The notes under the pieces are model-generated. The model was not told where the DNA came from. It was given only the letters and a program-made list of their open reading frames with translations, and did no database searches. Below are positions 1-8,710 of a DNA stretch of 64,000 nucleotides, one piece after another. This stretch comes from Thiobacillus sp. (GTDB lineage: Bacteria; Pseudomonadota; Gammaproteobacteria; Burkholderiales; Thiobacillaceae): positions 62,001-126,000 of the forward strand of contig NZ_JAUYRI010000033.1 of the NCBI RefSeq assembly GCF_030696885.1. Reading direction: 5' to 3'. The position numbers and the translations under genes are program-made. Each line of letters begins with the position of its first letter. The first letter of the stretch is position 1.

Positions 1-468
1 CTCATGGCCCACACTTATCACATCTGCAATCTCGTCCGCTGTTGCAGTATTGATGTCTACATCACGTATCACGATGTTCTGCATGGCTTCTGCAAGCCTG
101 CTTTCTTCGGTCGCATCCTGGCGCGCTCGCTCCTCAGCTTCAAGCGCCCTTTGCTGCATATCGATCTCCCGCTGCTTGGCAAGGTCCCGCATTCTCTTGG
201 CGATCGCCTCGGGAGTGTTGGCGGCTCTCCATTTGGCTTCTTGCTCATTGCCCGCCATATAAGACGCCTTGTCTATGCAACGAAATTGTTCGTTTATTAA
301 ATAGCCGTCTTCCATTGCCTGATTCCGCTGCTCCAGCGTTCGCAGCGGTTCTCCATGACATGCTGCCTGATAGGCTTGGGAGTCTTGTGTCTTGGAACAG
401 CTTGCCATCAGCAAGGTTGTCGAGAGTATGGCAACGAGAATGGTGGGGCTTTGGCTTATGTTGTTCAT
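1..468 (-). CDS. Lipoprotein, function unknown (3' end beyond window)
   Basis: The frame reads leftward from an ATG at 468 and stays open to the window edge, so the C-terminus is missing. The N-terminus is a lipoprotein signal: a hydrophobic stretch ending in a Leu-Met-Ala-Ser-Cys lipobox (Cys about residue 23). The mature part is hydrophilic and charged, with a Gln/Glu/Arg-rich helical, possibly coiled-coil segment at about residues 85-130. The last visible residues (VDINTATADEIAD) resemble the opening of a ComEA-type helix-hairpin-helix, but too little is visible to call it. The stretch is visibly more AT-rich than its neighbours, which may indicate transfer. Only a weak GGAA lies upstream of the start. 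Function not recognised. Confidence 0.6.
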   Translation of the reverse strand, partial: MNNISQSPTILVAILSTTLLMASCSKTQDSQAYQAACHGEPLRTLEQRNQAMEDGYLINEQFRCIDKASYMAGNEQEAKWRAANTPEAIAKRMRDLAKQREIDMQQRALEAEERARQDATEESRLAEAMQNIVIRDVDINTATADEIADVISVGHE

Positions 469-558
469 TTGTAAATATGGCGTTTCCGAATCAAACCGGT
501 CAGCTCGTGTAGGGCACAATAATCGAAGGGTATTGCGCCGTATTTTCAATAAGCCGGC

Positions 559-2031
559 TTACGCCGTCCCGCCCACCGTCAACCCATCAATCCGCAACGT
601 CGGCTGTCCCACGCCGACCGGCACGCTTTGCCCTTCCTTGCCGCAGGTCCCCACGCCGGAATCCATTTCCATGTCGTTGCCGATCATCGAGACGCGGGTC
701 AGCACTTCGGGGCCGTTGCCGATCAGGGTGGCGCCTTTGACCGGGTAGGTGATCTTGCCGTCTTCGATCATGTAGGCCTCGGCGGCGGAAAAAACGAACT
801 TGCCGCTGGTGATGTCGACCTGGCCGCCGCCGAAGTTGACGGCGTAGAGGCCGTTCTTCACCGAGGCGATGATTTCGTGCGGGTCCTTGTCGCCATTCAG
901 CATCAGCGTGTTGGTCATGCGCGGCATGGTGAGGTGGGCGAAGGATTCGCGGCGGGCGTTGCCGGTGATCGGCATGCCCATCAGGCGCGCGTTCATCATG
1001 TCCTGCATGTAGCCGGTGAGGATGCCGTCTTCGATCAGCACAGTGCGCTGGGTGGGGTTGCCTTCGTCGTCGACGTTGAGCGAACCGCGGCGCAGCGGGA
1101 TGGTGCCGTCGTCGACGACCGTGACGCCCGGCGCAGCAACGCGTTCACCGATGCGGCCGGAAAACGCCGAGCTGCCCTTGCGGTTGAAGTCGCCTTCGAG
1201 GCCGTGGCCGATCGCTTCGTGCAGCAGGATGCCGGGCCAGCCGGAGCCGAGGACGACCGTCATGGTGCCGGCGGGCGCGGGACGCGCGTCGAGGTTGACC
1301 ATGGCCTGGTGCACGGCCTGGCGCGCGTATTTTTCCAGGATGTCATCGGTGAAATAGCTGTAGTCGAAGCGACCGCCACCGCCGCCGGAACCCTGCTCAC
1401 GGCGACCGTCCTGCTCGGCGATGACCTGCAGCGACAGCCGCACCAGCGGACGCACGTCGGCGGCGAGGTGGCCGTCGGAACGCGCGATGAAGATCACTTC
1501 GTATTCGGAGGCGAGGCTGGCCATCACCTGTTTCACGCGCGGGTCCATCGCGCGCGCTTTTTTCTCCAGCCGCTCCAGCAGCGCGACCTTGGCCGGGTCG
1601 TCCAGGCTCGCCAGCGGGTCGACCGCGTTGTAGAGCAGGCGGCCTTCGCCGCGCTTCACCATGCCAACGCTGCGGTTCTGGCCGGCGCGCGCAATCGCAC
1701 GGGTGGCGTCAGCCGCAGCGCCGAGCGCATCGAGGCTGATGTCGTCGGAATAGGCGAAGGCGGTTTTCTCGCCTGAGATCGCGCGCACGCCGACGCCCTG
1801 GTCGATGTTGAAGCTGCCCGATTTGACCTGGCCTTCTTCCAGGCTCCAGCCTTCGGAACGGCTGTACTGAAAATACAGGTCGGCGTAGTCGACGTCATGC
1901 GTGAGCAGGCGGCCGAAGACGGGTGCCAGCTTGTCGGCGTCGAGCCCGTTCGGCGTCAGCAGGGTGGACTCGGCGGACTGGAACAGCTGTTCGGCGGTCT
2001 GGAGGGGAACGAAAGCGTCGCTGGGATTCAT
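559..2031 (-). CDS. tldD: TldD metalloprotease
   Basis: Predicted zinc metalloprotease of the TldD/PmbA family. In other bacteria TldD works with TldE (PmbA) as a heterodimer that degrades or matures unfolded peptides and CcdA-like antitoxins in the cytoplasm. The length of 490 residues is normal for TldD. The family's metal-binding motif HEAIGH (HExxxH) is at about residues 271-276, and the C-terminal GTCGK segment, which contributes a metal ligand in the family, is present. It is the last gene of the yhdP-nitrilase-tldD set, 13 bp after the amidase gene. No pmbA/tldE lies in this window. Confidence 0.95.
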   Translation of the reverse strand: MNPSDAFVPLQTAEQLFQSAESTLLTPNGLDADKLAPVFGRLLTHDVDYADLYFQYSRSEGWSLEEGQVKSGSFNIDQGVGVRAISGEKTAFAYSDDISLDALGAAADATRAIARAGQNRSVGMVKRGEGRLLYNAVDPLASLDDPAKVALLERLEKKARAMDPRVKQVMASLASEYEVIFIARSDGHLAADVRPLVRLSLQVIAEQDGRREQGSGGGGGRFDYSYFTDDILEKYARQAVHQAMVNLDARPAPAGTMTVVLGSGWPGILLHEAIGHGLEGDFNRKGSSAFSGRIGERVAAPGVTVVDDGTIPLRRGSLNVDDEGNPTQRTVLIEDGILTGYMQDMMNARLMGMPITGNARRESFAHLTMPRMTNTLMLNGDKDPHEIIASVKNGLYAVNFGGGQVDITSGKFVFSAAEAYMIEDGKITYPVKGATLIGNGPEVLTRVSMIGNDMEMDSGVGTCGKEGQSVPVGVGQPTLRIDGLTVGGTA

Positions 2032-2044
2032 GGTGTGTCCTGGT

Positions 2045-2992
2045 TTATTTGGCGGAGGGCTCGCGCTTGGCCACCGCGCGGCGCTCGACCACTTCGACCT
2101 CGATCTGCTGGCATGTGATGAAGCGGTGCTGCAGCGCGGGCAGGCTCTTCCTGAGACTGGCCTGGTAGGCCGAGTTGATGTTGGCGATGACGACGCCGGA
2201 CCCGCGCGGCAGGCGGTCGAGCACCACGCCCCAGGGGTCGACGATCATGCTGTCGCCGTGGGTTTCGCGGCCCGACAGATGGTAGCCGCCCTGCGCCGGC
2301 GCAATCACGTAGGCGAGGTTTTCGATCGCGCGCGCGCGGATCAGCGTTTCGAAATGCGCGCGCCCGGTGGTGGCGGTAAACGCCGACGGCACCACGATGA
2401 TGTCGACGTCGGGCATCGCGCGATACAACTCGGGGAAACGCAGGTCGTAGCAGATCGACAGGCCAATGCGGCCGAACGGGCTGTTGACGACGACGACCTG
2501 GTCGCCCGGCTCGATCAGCTTGGCTTCCTGGTAACGCTCATTGCCGAGGTCGAGGCCGAACAGGTGAATCTTGTCGTAGCGCGCCACCTGCTTGCCGCGT
2601 TCGTCGTACACCAGGCAGCTGTTGCGCACCTTGTTCGCGACGCTGGCCTCCAGCGGCACCGAGCCGCCGACCAGCCAGATCTTGTGTTTTTTCGCCATGC
2701 GCGACAGGAAGGTCTGGATCGGGCCGTGACCTTCGGCCTCGCGCGCCTTCACTACATAGCTGTCTTTGATCGCCATGATGCAGAAGAATTCCGGTAGCAC
2801 GATCAGGCGCGCACCTTCCTCGACAGCCAGCTCGATCAGCCGTTCGGTCTCGGCCAGGTTGGCCGGCACATTGGGTCCGGAAGCCATCTGGATCGCTGCC
2901 ACGCGGATTGCACCGGCCTGAACAGCGGGCTTTTTCACCTGCGCACCTTTGCTACGCGTCACGCTGGGCTTGGCTGGTTTTTTCGTCGTCAT
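2045..2992 (-). CDS. Carbon-nitrogen hydrolase (nitrilase superfamily, Nit1/YbeM-like)
   Basis: A 315-residue nitrilase-superfamily amidase. The catalytic triad is visible as Glu68 (PEFF), Lys141 (YDKIHLF) and Cys181 (SICYDLRF). The overall pattern matches the Nit1/YbeM branch, whose characterised members hydrolyse deaminated glutathione; substrate here is inferred, not shown. The first 28 or so residues are a Lys/Ala/Pro-rich extension absent from typical members. It lies between yhdP (16 bp upstream) and tldD (13 bp downstream), so the three are probably co-transcribed. Confidence 0.9.
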   Translation of the reverse strand: MTTKKPAKPSVTRSKGAQVKKPAVQAGAIRVAAIQMASGPNVPANLAETERLIELAVEEGARLIVLPEFFCIMAIKDSYVVKAREAEGHGPIQTFLSRMAKKHKIWLVGGSVPLEASVANKVRNSCLVYDERGKQVARYDKIHLFGLDLGNERYQEAKLIEPGDQVVVVNSPFGRIGLSICYDLRFPELYRAMPDVDIIVVPSAFTATTGRAHFETLIRARAIENLAYVIAPAQGGYHLSGRETHGDSMIVDPWGVVLDRLPRGSGVVIANINSAYQASLRKSLPALQHRFITCQQIEVEVVERRAVAKREPSAK

Positions 2993-3008
2993 GTCACTGA
3001 TTCCACGC

Positions 3009-6000
3009 TTACGGCTCCGACACCGGCGTGTCGGGTTTGGTTAATTTCTTGACGTCAGGCGTCTGCCATGGCCCCGTCACCATATATTCCCGGCTGATCG
3101 CCTCCTCGAACGGATCGCGCAACAGCTTCTGCGCAGCCAGCGCGCCCACCCCGGCGAGCGGCCCACCGATCAGGGCACCGGCCACCGCCAGGCCTTCGGA
3201 CAGCTTGGGAATCACTTTCACCCGCAACTGCACGGATTCCTGATTGAGGTCGGCCAGTCCGGACATGTTGACCTTGGCAGCCGGCCCCCGCATCCGGAAG
3301 TCATCGCTGTAAACCACCCCGCGCGCAATACGCAGCGTGGCGTTGATGTCGTCGAAGGCATAGCCTTGATTGAAGATATCACGGAAATCGAAGTTGAGCC
3401 GGCGCGGCAGCGATTGCAGGCTCAACACACCAAGCAGCTTGCCGGCACCGGGATTGACCTTGAGAAACTGCCCGCCCTGCGCCTTGAAATCGAGCTGCCC
3501 CGCCAGGGTGTCAAACGCGAAGTCTGCCGGCGAGCCCACCCAGGTGGCGTTGCCCTGAATTTCCACCCTGCCGCGCCGCACCGCGTCGGGGTAATCGAAG
3601 CGGGCTAGAAACCGCCCCGCATCCTCCACGCTCAGGTTCAGCTCGGCACGGGTTTCGCTCTGCGCCCCGGCGCGCCACAGGCCGCTCATGCGGAACACGC
3701 TGTCGGGGTGTGTCAAGTGCAGGCTATCGATCACCAGGCCCTGCGGCGCACCATGCGCCACCGCTTCCAGCCGCCCCATCGGGCGCGCCTGCAGGCGGAA
3801 GTCCTCGACCGTCAAGTCCATGCGCGGAAAATTCTCGGCAAGCAGGTTGATATGGCCTCCCGCCACGTCGTCTGCCTGCGCCCGTTCCGGTATCGTCAGC
3901 AACCTGAATTGCGCCGATATCCGGCCGGCCTGCTCTCCGGCGGGGCGATGGGTCAGCATGCCGTCGATGCCCTGCCCGGTCAGCTGGGTACGCAAAATTC
4001 CGTTGCGGCTGCGACCCTGCACGCGCACATCCTGATAGCGCCGTTCCAGCAGGTCGAGTGTTTCAAATCCCAGATCGATGGAAGTCAGCGTCAAGCCGGT
4101 CCGCGCCTCGTTATCCTCCGGCAGCAGCGCCAGCCAGCCCGACACGTCGAGTGCACGACCGCTGCCGGCTAGGCGCAGGCCCGGCTCGGTCGGCAGCGTC
4201 GCCGGTGCGCCGAAGCGAATCTCGCCGCGTTCGAAATCGCCCGCCGCATTGCTGCGCCAGACTGCGCTGACAGCCTGATCCAGCTGCACCTCGACCCGCT
4301 GCCGGTCGCCATCGGCCTCGCGCACCACGCGCAGCGGCATCGGCTGCGCGGCCGTCTTGGCCAGCGGCGCAGGCAGGCTGGAGCCCAGCCCGGCCAGATC
4401 CGATTCGACGCGCAGGCGCGCACCGGATGCCAGCAGGTCGATGCGTCCCCGCCAGTTCGTCTCCCCGCTCAGGTGTTTGCCCCAGGCCGGACCGATCCAC
4501 GGCGTCATGCCGGCCGCCGTGGCGCGGCCCTGCGCCAGAATCTGCACATCGCCGTTGCGGGTGACGGCATCGACACGCAGTGGGCCGCCAAGGAACTGGG
4601 CCACAAGATTACGTGCCGTCACGCCGTCTCCGGTGAAATCGATGTCGCCGCGCGCCCGATCAAGCCGCGACAGGCTGGGCGGGAACAGGGTATTGCCGAG
4701 AAAGGACAAGCGTCCCTGCAGCGTGGTGTCGTGGCTGTGGCGCAGCGGCACATGCAGCTTGAGCGAAAGCCGCATCGGACCGGTACCGTCGAGGGTGTCG
4801 GTAAAGCCGCGCAGGCGCGCGCCCACCGGGCTGGCATTGGCAAAGCGGATGAAATCCTGGATGGGTCCGTTGGCCTGGCCCTCGATATGCAGCTCTTCCT
4901 CGTGATGCAGCAGATCGGGGATCGACGCCTTCACCGGCGCCAGTGCCACACCGTAAATGCGCGCCCGGGTCGCCGTCAGTTCCATTTCCTTGCCCTGGAA
5001 CAGCAGGTTCGCCTCGATATCCTCGATGCGCGGCCAGCCCGCGATGTAGTCGATCACCGCACCCTTGATCGGCGCCTCGAAGCGAAACACGCCCTCGCCC
5101 TGCTCGAACGGAAACATCGCCAGATCGCCCTTGAGCGTCATCCGTGCCGCATCGGTGTGCCCCGCGACCACACCCCGCTTGACCCAGTTGAACGTGTCGT
5201 CGCCGATCACGCGCGGAAAATAGTGGTGTGCAGCCGTGCCGTCGATATGGCTCAGTCGCGCCTCCAGATCGGCAACGCCGGGGTGGCCCGCGATCAGTTC
5301 GTAGTGGCCCTTGATGGCGGCCGTCATATCGGCATTGGAAAAATCCAGCGCATCCAGCGTCAGCCGGTGGCCGCGCTTCGATTTTTTCCAGCTGCCGCGC
5401 GCCTGCAGCCGGTCGAACGCAAACGACGGTTCACGGAACCATTCGGGCAGGCTCAGGCCAAGCCGACCGGCGTCGACCTCAAATACGCCGGCGCGCGCAT
5501 CGCCTTCGATGCGCCCGCTCAGATGGGCAAGGCCAGGCAGGCCCTCGGTGGCCGCGATCCCCACCCCGCTGACGTGGGCCGCCACCTCGAAGTTGTCGAG
5601 CCCCGGCTGCGCACCGGCCCAGCGCAGCCGCAAGGTGTCGACGCGGCCCTGCGGCTGCATGGCCTGCAGTCGCGTCCGCAATGCCGCATCCATCGGCAGG
5701 TTCGGCAGCATCGCCTGCCAGTCGCCCAGCCGGAATGCCTGCGCGGTGATTTCATGCGCACGCGCGTCCCAGTACAGGCCGGCATTGAAGGGTTTGCCGA
5801 GTACGGCACCTGGCGGTGCCAGACGCAGGTTTTCGAATGTCACCCGCTGCCCGTCCGCGTCGCGGGTCCAGCGTGCGTTGCCGCGCGCCTGCGCCAGCCG
5901 CAGCGGGGGCAGGCCCTCGCCCAGCACGGTTTCGATCGATCGCAGTTCGAATCCGACGTTCGCTGCAGCCAGCTTTCCAGCGGCCACGTCGAACTGCACC

Positions 6001-6791
6001 CTGAGCGCGCCCGACCCGCGTTGCGGCTGATGAGGCAAATCCAGCCAGTTCTTCAGCGCCGGAAACGCTACGCCGGCCACGGCGAGGTGGACGGTCCCGG
6101 CCCAGGTGGCGGGATCCTTGACATCGTGGCTGGTCAGTCTCGCCTCGGCCGTCAGCGGTCGCGCCAGGCTGACCGGCGGCACGGCGCGCATCGTCATGTG
6201 GTGGGTGGCGCGTGTGTTGTCCAGCGTGAAATCGACCGCGCTCAGGATCAGCGGCGGCGCATCGACCCGCTCGTCGCGCCAGGTAAGCGTGGCACTGCTG
6301 ACCTGCACCTGCCCCTGCCGCAGCAGCCAACTGACAAAACCGCTGTCGGGGTCGGCCGGGTTGACCGGAATGCCACCGACATAGAGATGCCCGTCGGGCG
6401 CGCGCCGCACGCCGATGGCAAGCCCCTGCAGTTCGATGCGGTTAAAGCGCGGCTCAAGAAACAGCAGCGAGCGCCAGGCAAATCTTGCGTTCAGATCCGG
6501 CAAGTACAGCGCTGCGCGTCCCTGCGCATCATGCAGACGCACGCCCTGCAGCCGAAACTCGGGGCGCGCCTGCTGCCACACGCCCGACACCGCCTCCAGC
6601 GTCACCCGCTGGCCCAGCGCGCGCGACATCAGCTTCGCCACCGTATCGCGGTGGTCAGCAATGTTGGGCAACACCCAGAAATACATCAGCGCCGCCGCGA
6701 TGGAAAAACCCACCGCCCCCAGTGCGACAAGCACCGCCAGCCAGCGCGTTGCACGGCGCAGGCTTGGGGAAAACGCGGGGAGTGCTGTCAT
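3009..6791 (-). CDS. yhdP: YhdP family AsmA-like envelope protein
   Basis: About 1260 residues, close to E. coli YhdP. There is one transmembrane helix near residues 15-40, then a very long beta-rich periplasmic region ending in the conserved AsmA-like C-terminus (the LRVKVIPKLSEGL and GPWQTPDVKKL segments). Family members (with TamB and YdbH) are long bridge-like proteins needed for phospholipid transport to the outer membrane. An ATG at 6791 is preferred; an in-frame TTG lies one codon upstream. In many betaproteobacteria this gene directly follows glnE; here several other genes lie between them. Confidence 0.9.
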   Translation of the reverse strand: MTALPAFSPSLRRATRWLAVLVALGAVGFSIAAALMYFWVLPNIADHRDTVAKLMSRALGQRVTLEAVSGVWQQARPEFRLQGVRLHDAQGRAALYLPDLNARFAWRSLLFLEPRFNRIELQGLAIGVRRAPDGHLYVGGIPVNPADPDSGFVSWLLRQGQVQVSSATLTWRDERVDAPPLILSAVDFTLDNTRATHHMTMRAVPPVSLARPLTAEARLTSHDVKDPATWAGTVHLAVAGVAFPALKNWLDLPHQPQRGSGALRVQFDVAAGKLAAANVGFELRSIETVLGEGLPPLRLAQARGNARWTRDADGQRVTFENLRLAPPGAVLGKPFNAGLYWDARAHEITAQAFRLGDWQAMLPNLPMDAALRTRLQAMQPQGRVDTLRLRWAGAQPGLDNFEVAAHVSGVGIAATEGLPGLAHLSGRIEGDARAGVFEVDAGRLGLSLPEWFREPSFAFDRLQARGSWKKSKRGHRLTLDALDFSNADMTAAIKGHYELIAGHPGVADLEARLSHIDGTAAHHYFPRVIGDDTFNWVKRGVVAGHTDAARMTLKGDLAMFPFEQGEGVFRFEAPIKGAVIDYIAGWPRIEDIEANLLFQGKEMELTATRARIYGVALAPVKASIPDLLHHEEELHIEGQANGPIQDFIRFANASPVGARLRGFTDTLDGTGPMRLSLKLHVPLRHSHDTTLQGRLSFLGNTLFPPSLSRLDRARGDIDFTGDGVTARNLVAQFLGGPLRVDAVTRNGDVQILAQGRATAAGMTPWIGPAWGKHLSGETNWRGRIDLLASGARLRVESDLAGLGSSLPAPLAKTAAQPMPLRVVREADGDRQRVEVQLDQAVSAVWRSNAAGDFERGEIRFGAPATLPTEPGLRLAGSGRALDVSGWLALLPEDNEARTGLTLTSIDLGFETLDLLERRYQDVRVQGRSRNGILRTQLTGQGIDGMLTHRPAGEQAGRISAQFRLLTIPERAQADDVAGGHINLLAENFPRMDLTVEDFRLQARPMGRLEAVAHGAPQGLVIDSLHLTHPDSVFRMSGLWRAGAQSETRAELNLSVEDAGRFLARFDYPDAVRRGRVEIQGNATWVGSPADFAFDTLAGQLDFKAQGGQFLKVNPGAGKLLGVLSLQSLPRRLNFDFRDIFNQGYAFDDINATLRIARGVVYSDDFRMRGPAAKVNMSGLADLNQESVQLRVKVIPKLSEGLAVAGALIGGPLAGVGALAAQKLLRDPFEEAISREYMVTGPWQTPDVKKLTKPDTPVSEP

Positions 6792-6869
6792 CAATAAATG
6801 CTCAGGGAAAACACGATTCTATGCGCTGCCCGCACTTCGCGGCAGCAGCCGGCCTTGCGGGGAAGCGTT

Positions 6870-7268
6870 TCATTCTTCGGTGAAGCGGTGGATCAGCCGC
6901 CGGTCGCGCTTGGTCGGACGGCCCTTGATCGCCGCCGCCGGACTGGCCGTCAATGCGCGATCCTGAGCCCGCTGCTGGCGGCGCGCGATGCTGGCGGGGT
7001 CTTCCTCGTATAGCGTCTGCGCCACCGGCGCCGGGCCGCGCTGCATCGACAGCGCGCGCACCGTCAGCGTCCAGCCGGTTTCGCCGAGTTGGACTTCAAG
7101 TCGGTCGCCAGGTTTCACTTCGCGCGCAGGTTTGGTGCGCGCGCCGTTCAACTTGACGCGCCCCTGCTCGATGGCCTGGGTGGCGAGACTGCGCGTCTTG
7201 TAAAAGCGCGCGGCCCACAGCCACTTGTCGATTCGCATGACGGCAAGCGCAGTGTGTTCAGCCGGCAT
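6870..7268 (-). CDS. hslR: Hsp15-like S4-domain RNA-binding protein
   Basis: A 132-residue S4 RNA-binding protein. The S4 fold starts at MRIDKWLWAARFYKTRSLA (about residues 11-29) and is followed by a basic C-terminal tail (KGRPTKRDRR). This is the Hsp15 architecture; E. coli Hsp15 binds the free 50S subunit carrying a nascent chain and helps recycle stalled ribosomes. The start could instead be the ATG at 7238, directly before the S4 domain, which is where many homologues begin; neither start has a strong ribosome binding site. Confidence 0.88.
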   Translation of the reverse strand: MPAEHTALAVMRIDKWLWAARFYKTRSLATQAIEQGRVKLNGARTKPAREVKPGDRLEVQLGETGWTLTVRALSMQRGPAPVAQTLYEEDPASIARRQQRAQDRALTASPAAAIKGRPTKRDRRLIHRFTEE

Positions 7269-7482
7269 CGGTCATCCCGCCCTGCATCGGTGGGCAAACA
7301 TACATCGGAAAACGCCCGCGTCCGGGCGAGCAGCAGCATGCACAAATCATCGACCGCATTGTGCCGGTTTTGCCACCGCGAAACCACGTCATGCCCGATC
7401 CTGACGCGGCGCCCGGTCACGCGGGTTTCGCGTGCGCGCCACGGACCGATACAATCGGCCTCTTTTGACGCAAGGACACACC

Positions 7483-8052
7483 ATGCCCAAGATCCTCGCC
7501 CTGTCCGGCAGCATTCGCCGCGACTCCTGGAACCGCAAGCTCATACAGGCGGCCGTGGAGGCGGCCCGCGCCGCCGGCGGCGACGTCACCCTGATCGATC
7601 TCGCCGACTACCCGCTGCCGCTGATGAACGAGGACCTTGAAGCCCGCGACGGTCTGCCCGACAACGCGCAGCGACTGAAGGCGTTGTTCAAGGAACATGA
7701 CGCCCTATTGATCGCCAGCCCCGAATACAACAGCTCGATTCCGCCGCTGTTGAAGAACACGCTCGACTGGGTGTCGCGCGAATGGCAGGGCGAATCGGGG
7801 CTGGTGCCCTATCAGAACAAGGTCGCCGCCATGCTGGCCGCATCGCCCGGCAGCTTCGGCGGCATGCGCATGCTGCCCCACCTGCGCCAGGTGCTGAACA
7901 CGCTGGGCGTGCTGGTACTGCCGGGCCAGTTTTCGCTGGCGCATGCAGACAAGGCCTTCGACGAAGAGAGCGGCGCGCTGAAGTCGCCGGCGCGCCTGCA
8001 CGCGCTGGTGCTGGAACTGGTCAACATCACCGCTGCGCTGAATCGCGCCTAA
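7483..8052 (+). CDS. NADPH-dependent FMN reductase
   Basis: A 189-residue flavodoxin-fold reductase. The N-terminal FMN phosphate loop (GSIRRDSWNRKL) and the family signature around residue 82 (SPEYNSSIPPLLKNTLDW) are clear. Members reduce FMN, quinones or metal oxyanions with NAD(P)H in the cytosol; which substrate applies cannot be read here. The ATG at 7483 has an AAGGAC 7-8 bp upstream and matches the family N-terminus, so an upstream in-frame start at 7432 is rejected. A TACAAT hexamer at 7450-7455 is a plausible -10 box. Confidence 0.9.
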   Translation: MPKILALSGSIRRDSWNRKLIQAAVEAARAAGGDVTLIDLADYPLPLMNEDLEARDGLPDNAQRLKALFKEHDALLIASPEYNSSIPPLLKNTLDWVSREWQGESGLVPYQNKVAAMLAASPGSFGGMRMLPHLRQVLNTLGVLVLPGQFSLAHADKAFDEESGALKSPARLHALVLELVNITAALNRA

Positions 8053-8073
8053 AAAAATGCGCCCCGAAGGGCG
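8051..8073 (-). terminator. Distal copy of a tandem intrinsic terminator
   Basis: Read on the minus strand: a 5-bp CGCCC/GGGCG stem with a TTCG tetraloop (8073-8060), two bases, then seven T (8057-8051). It lies just after the stop of the convergent FMN reductase gene and backs up the stronger copy at 8081-8103. Confidence 0.75.
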
Positions 8074-8080
8074 GCAAGCT

Positions 8081-8103
8081 AAAAAAAGCGCCCCGAAGGG
8101 CGC
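8081..8103 (-). terminator. Proximal copy of a tandem intrinsic terminator
   Basis: Read on the minus strand: a perfect 6-bp stem GCGCCC/GGGCGC closed by a TTCG tetraloop (8103-8088), followed immediately by seven T (8087-8081). UUCG loops on G+C stems with a U-tract are a textbook intrinsic terminator. It lies 70 bp after the stop of the small gene at 8173-8421 and supports that gene being transcribed. On the plus strand there is no U-tract, so it should not terminate the FMN reductase mRNA efficiently. Confidence 0.85.
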
Positions 8104-8172
8104 AAGGAGGAGACACACGGCTGCAGAGCGGCAACCCAGGGTTGCCAACGAAACATCGCTGCTGTCGGCGGG

Positions 8173-8421
8173 TCAGGCCGGCAGGGACGGCGATCTCAGA
8201 AAGGGGGCAAGGGAAGGCGACAAGGCGGCTGCCCCACCGCTGTATGGCTGGGCGACAGCCTGCTCAGACAGCCGCTCGGCGCCCGCGGGGGCGGAAAAGC
8301 CGAATCCGGCCAGGGCGGCGGCGATCAAGGCGAGGCCGAGGGCGAGGCCCGGCACGCTGCCGGCACGGTAGGAAGAACGGGGATCGGTCGAGCGGACGGG
8401 AAACGGACATTGATGTGACAT
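8173..8421 (-). CDS. Small single-span or exported protein under c-di-GMP riboswitch control
   Basis: Encodes 82 residues. A polar N-terminal stretch of about 22 residues is followed by one hydrophobic segment (about residues 22-43) ending in small residues (APAGA), then a Ser/Ala/Pro-rich tail. It is either a signal peptide or a single membrane anchor. The ATG has an excellent AAAGGAG 7 bp upstream. Upstream lie a c-di-GMP-I aptamer and a sigma-28-like promoter; downstream are two tandem terminators. That context is why I call it real despite its size. No family recognised. Inference: a monocistronic gene tied to the motile/sessile switch. Confidence 0.7.
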   Translation of the reverse strand: MSHQCPFPVRSTDPRSSYRAGSVPGLALGLALIAAALAGFGFSAPAGAERLSEQAVAQPYSGGAAALSPSLAPFLRSPSLPA

Positions 8422-8463
8422 GGCGGGCTCCTTTAATCAAGACACTGCCTGATCGGGGTGCGA

Positions 8464-8478
8464 CGCATGCCACATGCG
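8464..8478 (-). promoter_or_regulatory. Hairpin between riboswitch aptamer and gene (possible expression platform)
   Basis: A perfect 6-bp inverted repeat (CGCATG and CATGCG, three-base loop) lies about 10 nt after the aptamer and about 35 nt before the ribosome binding site. It is not followed by a U-tract, so it is not an obvious terminator. It could be part of an alternative fold that exposes or hides the AAAGGAG. Confidence 0.4.
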
Positions 8479-8486
8479 GACTTTCT

Positions 8487-8567
8487 TGGCGGCCCCGCTG
8501 TCTTGGATTCAAGACCGGAAGCTTTGCGTCCCCGCCTCGCGACGGGTTTGCCCTTGTACAGGTTACC
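8487..8567 (-). ncRNA. Cyclic-di-GMP-I riboswitch (GEMM-I aptamer)
   Basis: On the minus strand the conserved GEMM-I elements occur in order. AGGGCAAACC is followed by a hairpin CCGTC/GGCGG capped by a GCGA (GNRA) tetraloop. Next come GGGACGCAAAGC, a TTCCGG joining segment, a second helix GTCTT/AAGAC, and the closing AGCGGGGCCGCC strand. Spacing and conserved bases match the family (Vibrio Vc2-like). The upstream GGTAACC extension may pair with the 3' strand. The RNA would start almost at the predicted sigma-28 transcription start and leads into the 82-residue gene, which begins 65 bp downstream. Whether ligand turns the gene on or off is not evident. Confidence 0.93.
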
Positions 8568-8571
8568 AACA

Positions 8572-8598
8572 GTAACGTCGATTTTTCGACAAACTTTA
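8572..8598 (-). promoter_or_regulatory. Sigma-28 (FliA)-like promoter
   Basis: On the minus strand TAAAGTTT (8598-8591) is identical to the FliA -35 consensus. After exactly 11 bp comes GACGTTAC (8579-8572), which agrees with the FliA -10 (GCCGATAA) at 5 of 8 positions and keeps the central CG. The predicted start falls at about 8565, right at the beginning of the c-di-GMP aptamer. The spacer contains a perfect inverted repeat GTCGA-AAAA-TCGAC (8590-8577). Confidence 0.65.
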
Positions 8599-8657
8599 GG
8601 CCAGGACGGGGCCCGCGCTCAAAATAATTCCCTTTTATTTCAATACCCTATCAAATG

Positions 8658-8696
8658 CCCATCAAAAAGCCCCCGAAACGGGGGCTTTTTGATGGG
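8658..8696. terminator. Bidirectional intrinsic terminator
   Basis: An 18-bp perfect inverted repeat with an AAA loop. The G+C core is CCCCCG/CGGGGG, flanked by A5 on one side and T5 on the other, so both strands give a G+C hairpin with a U-tract. It sits 15 bp after the stop of the minus-strand gene at 8711-9100, which it should terminate. It also insulates the sigma-28/riboswitch unit from read-through. Confidence 0.92.
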
Positions 8697-8710
8697 TCGG
8701 ACGTACGCCC

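Noticed and set aside
4473-6797. A 774-codon open frame on the plus strand
   Set aside because: Antisense shadow of yhdP with low-complexity Arg/Gln/His composition.
7148-7420. A 90-codon minus-strand frame upstream of hslR
   Set aside because: Overlaps the S4-domain gene, has no domain and no ribosome binding site; the region is better read as a divergent intergenic space.
8051-8103. Tandem hairpins read as REP or CRISPR-like repeats
   Set aside because: Only two copies, each with an A/T tract in terminator geometry and placed right after a gene; terminators explain them better.
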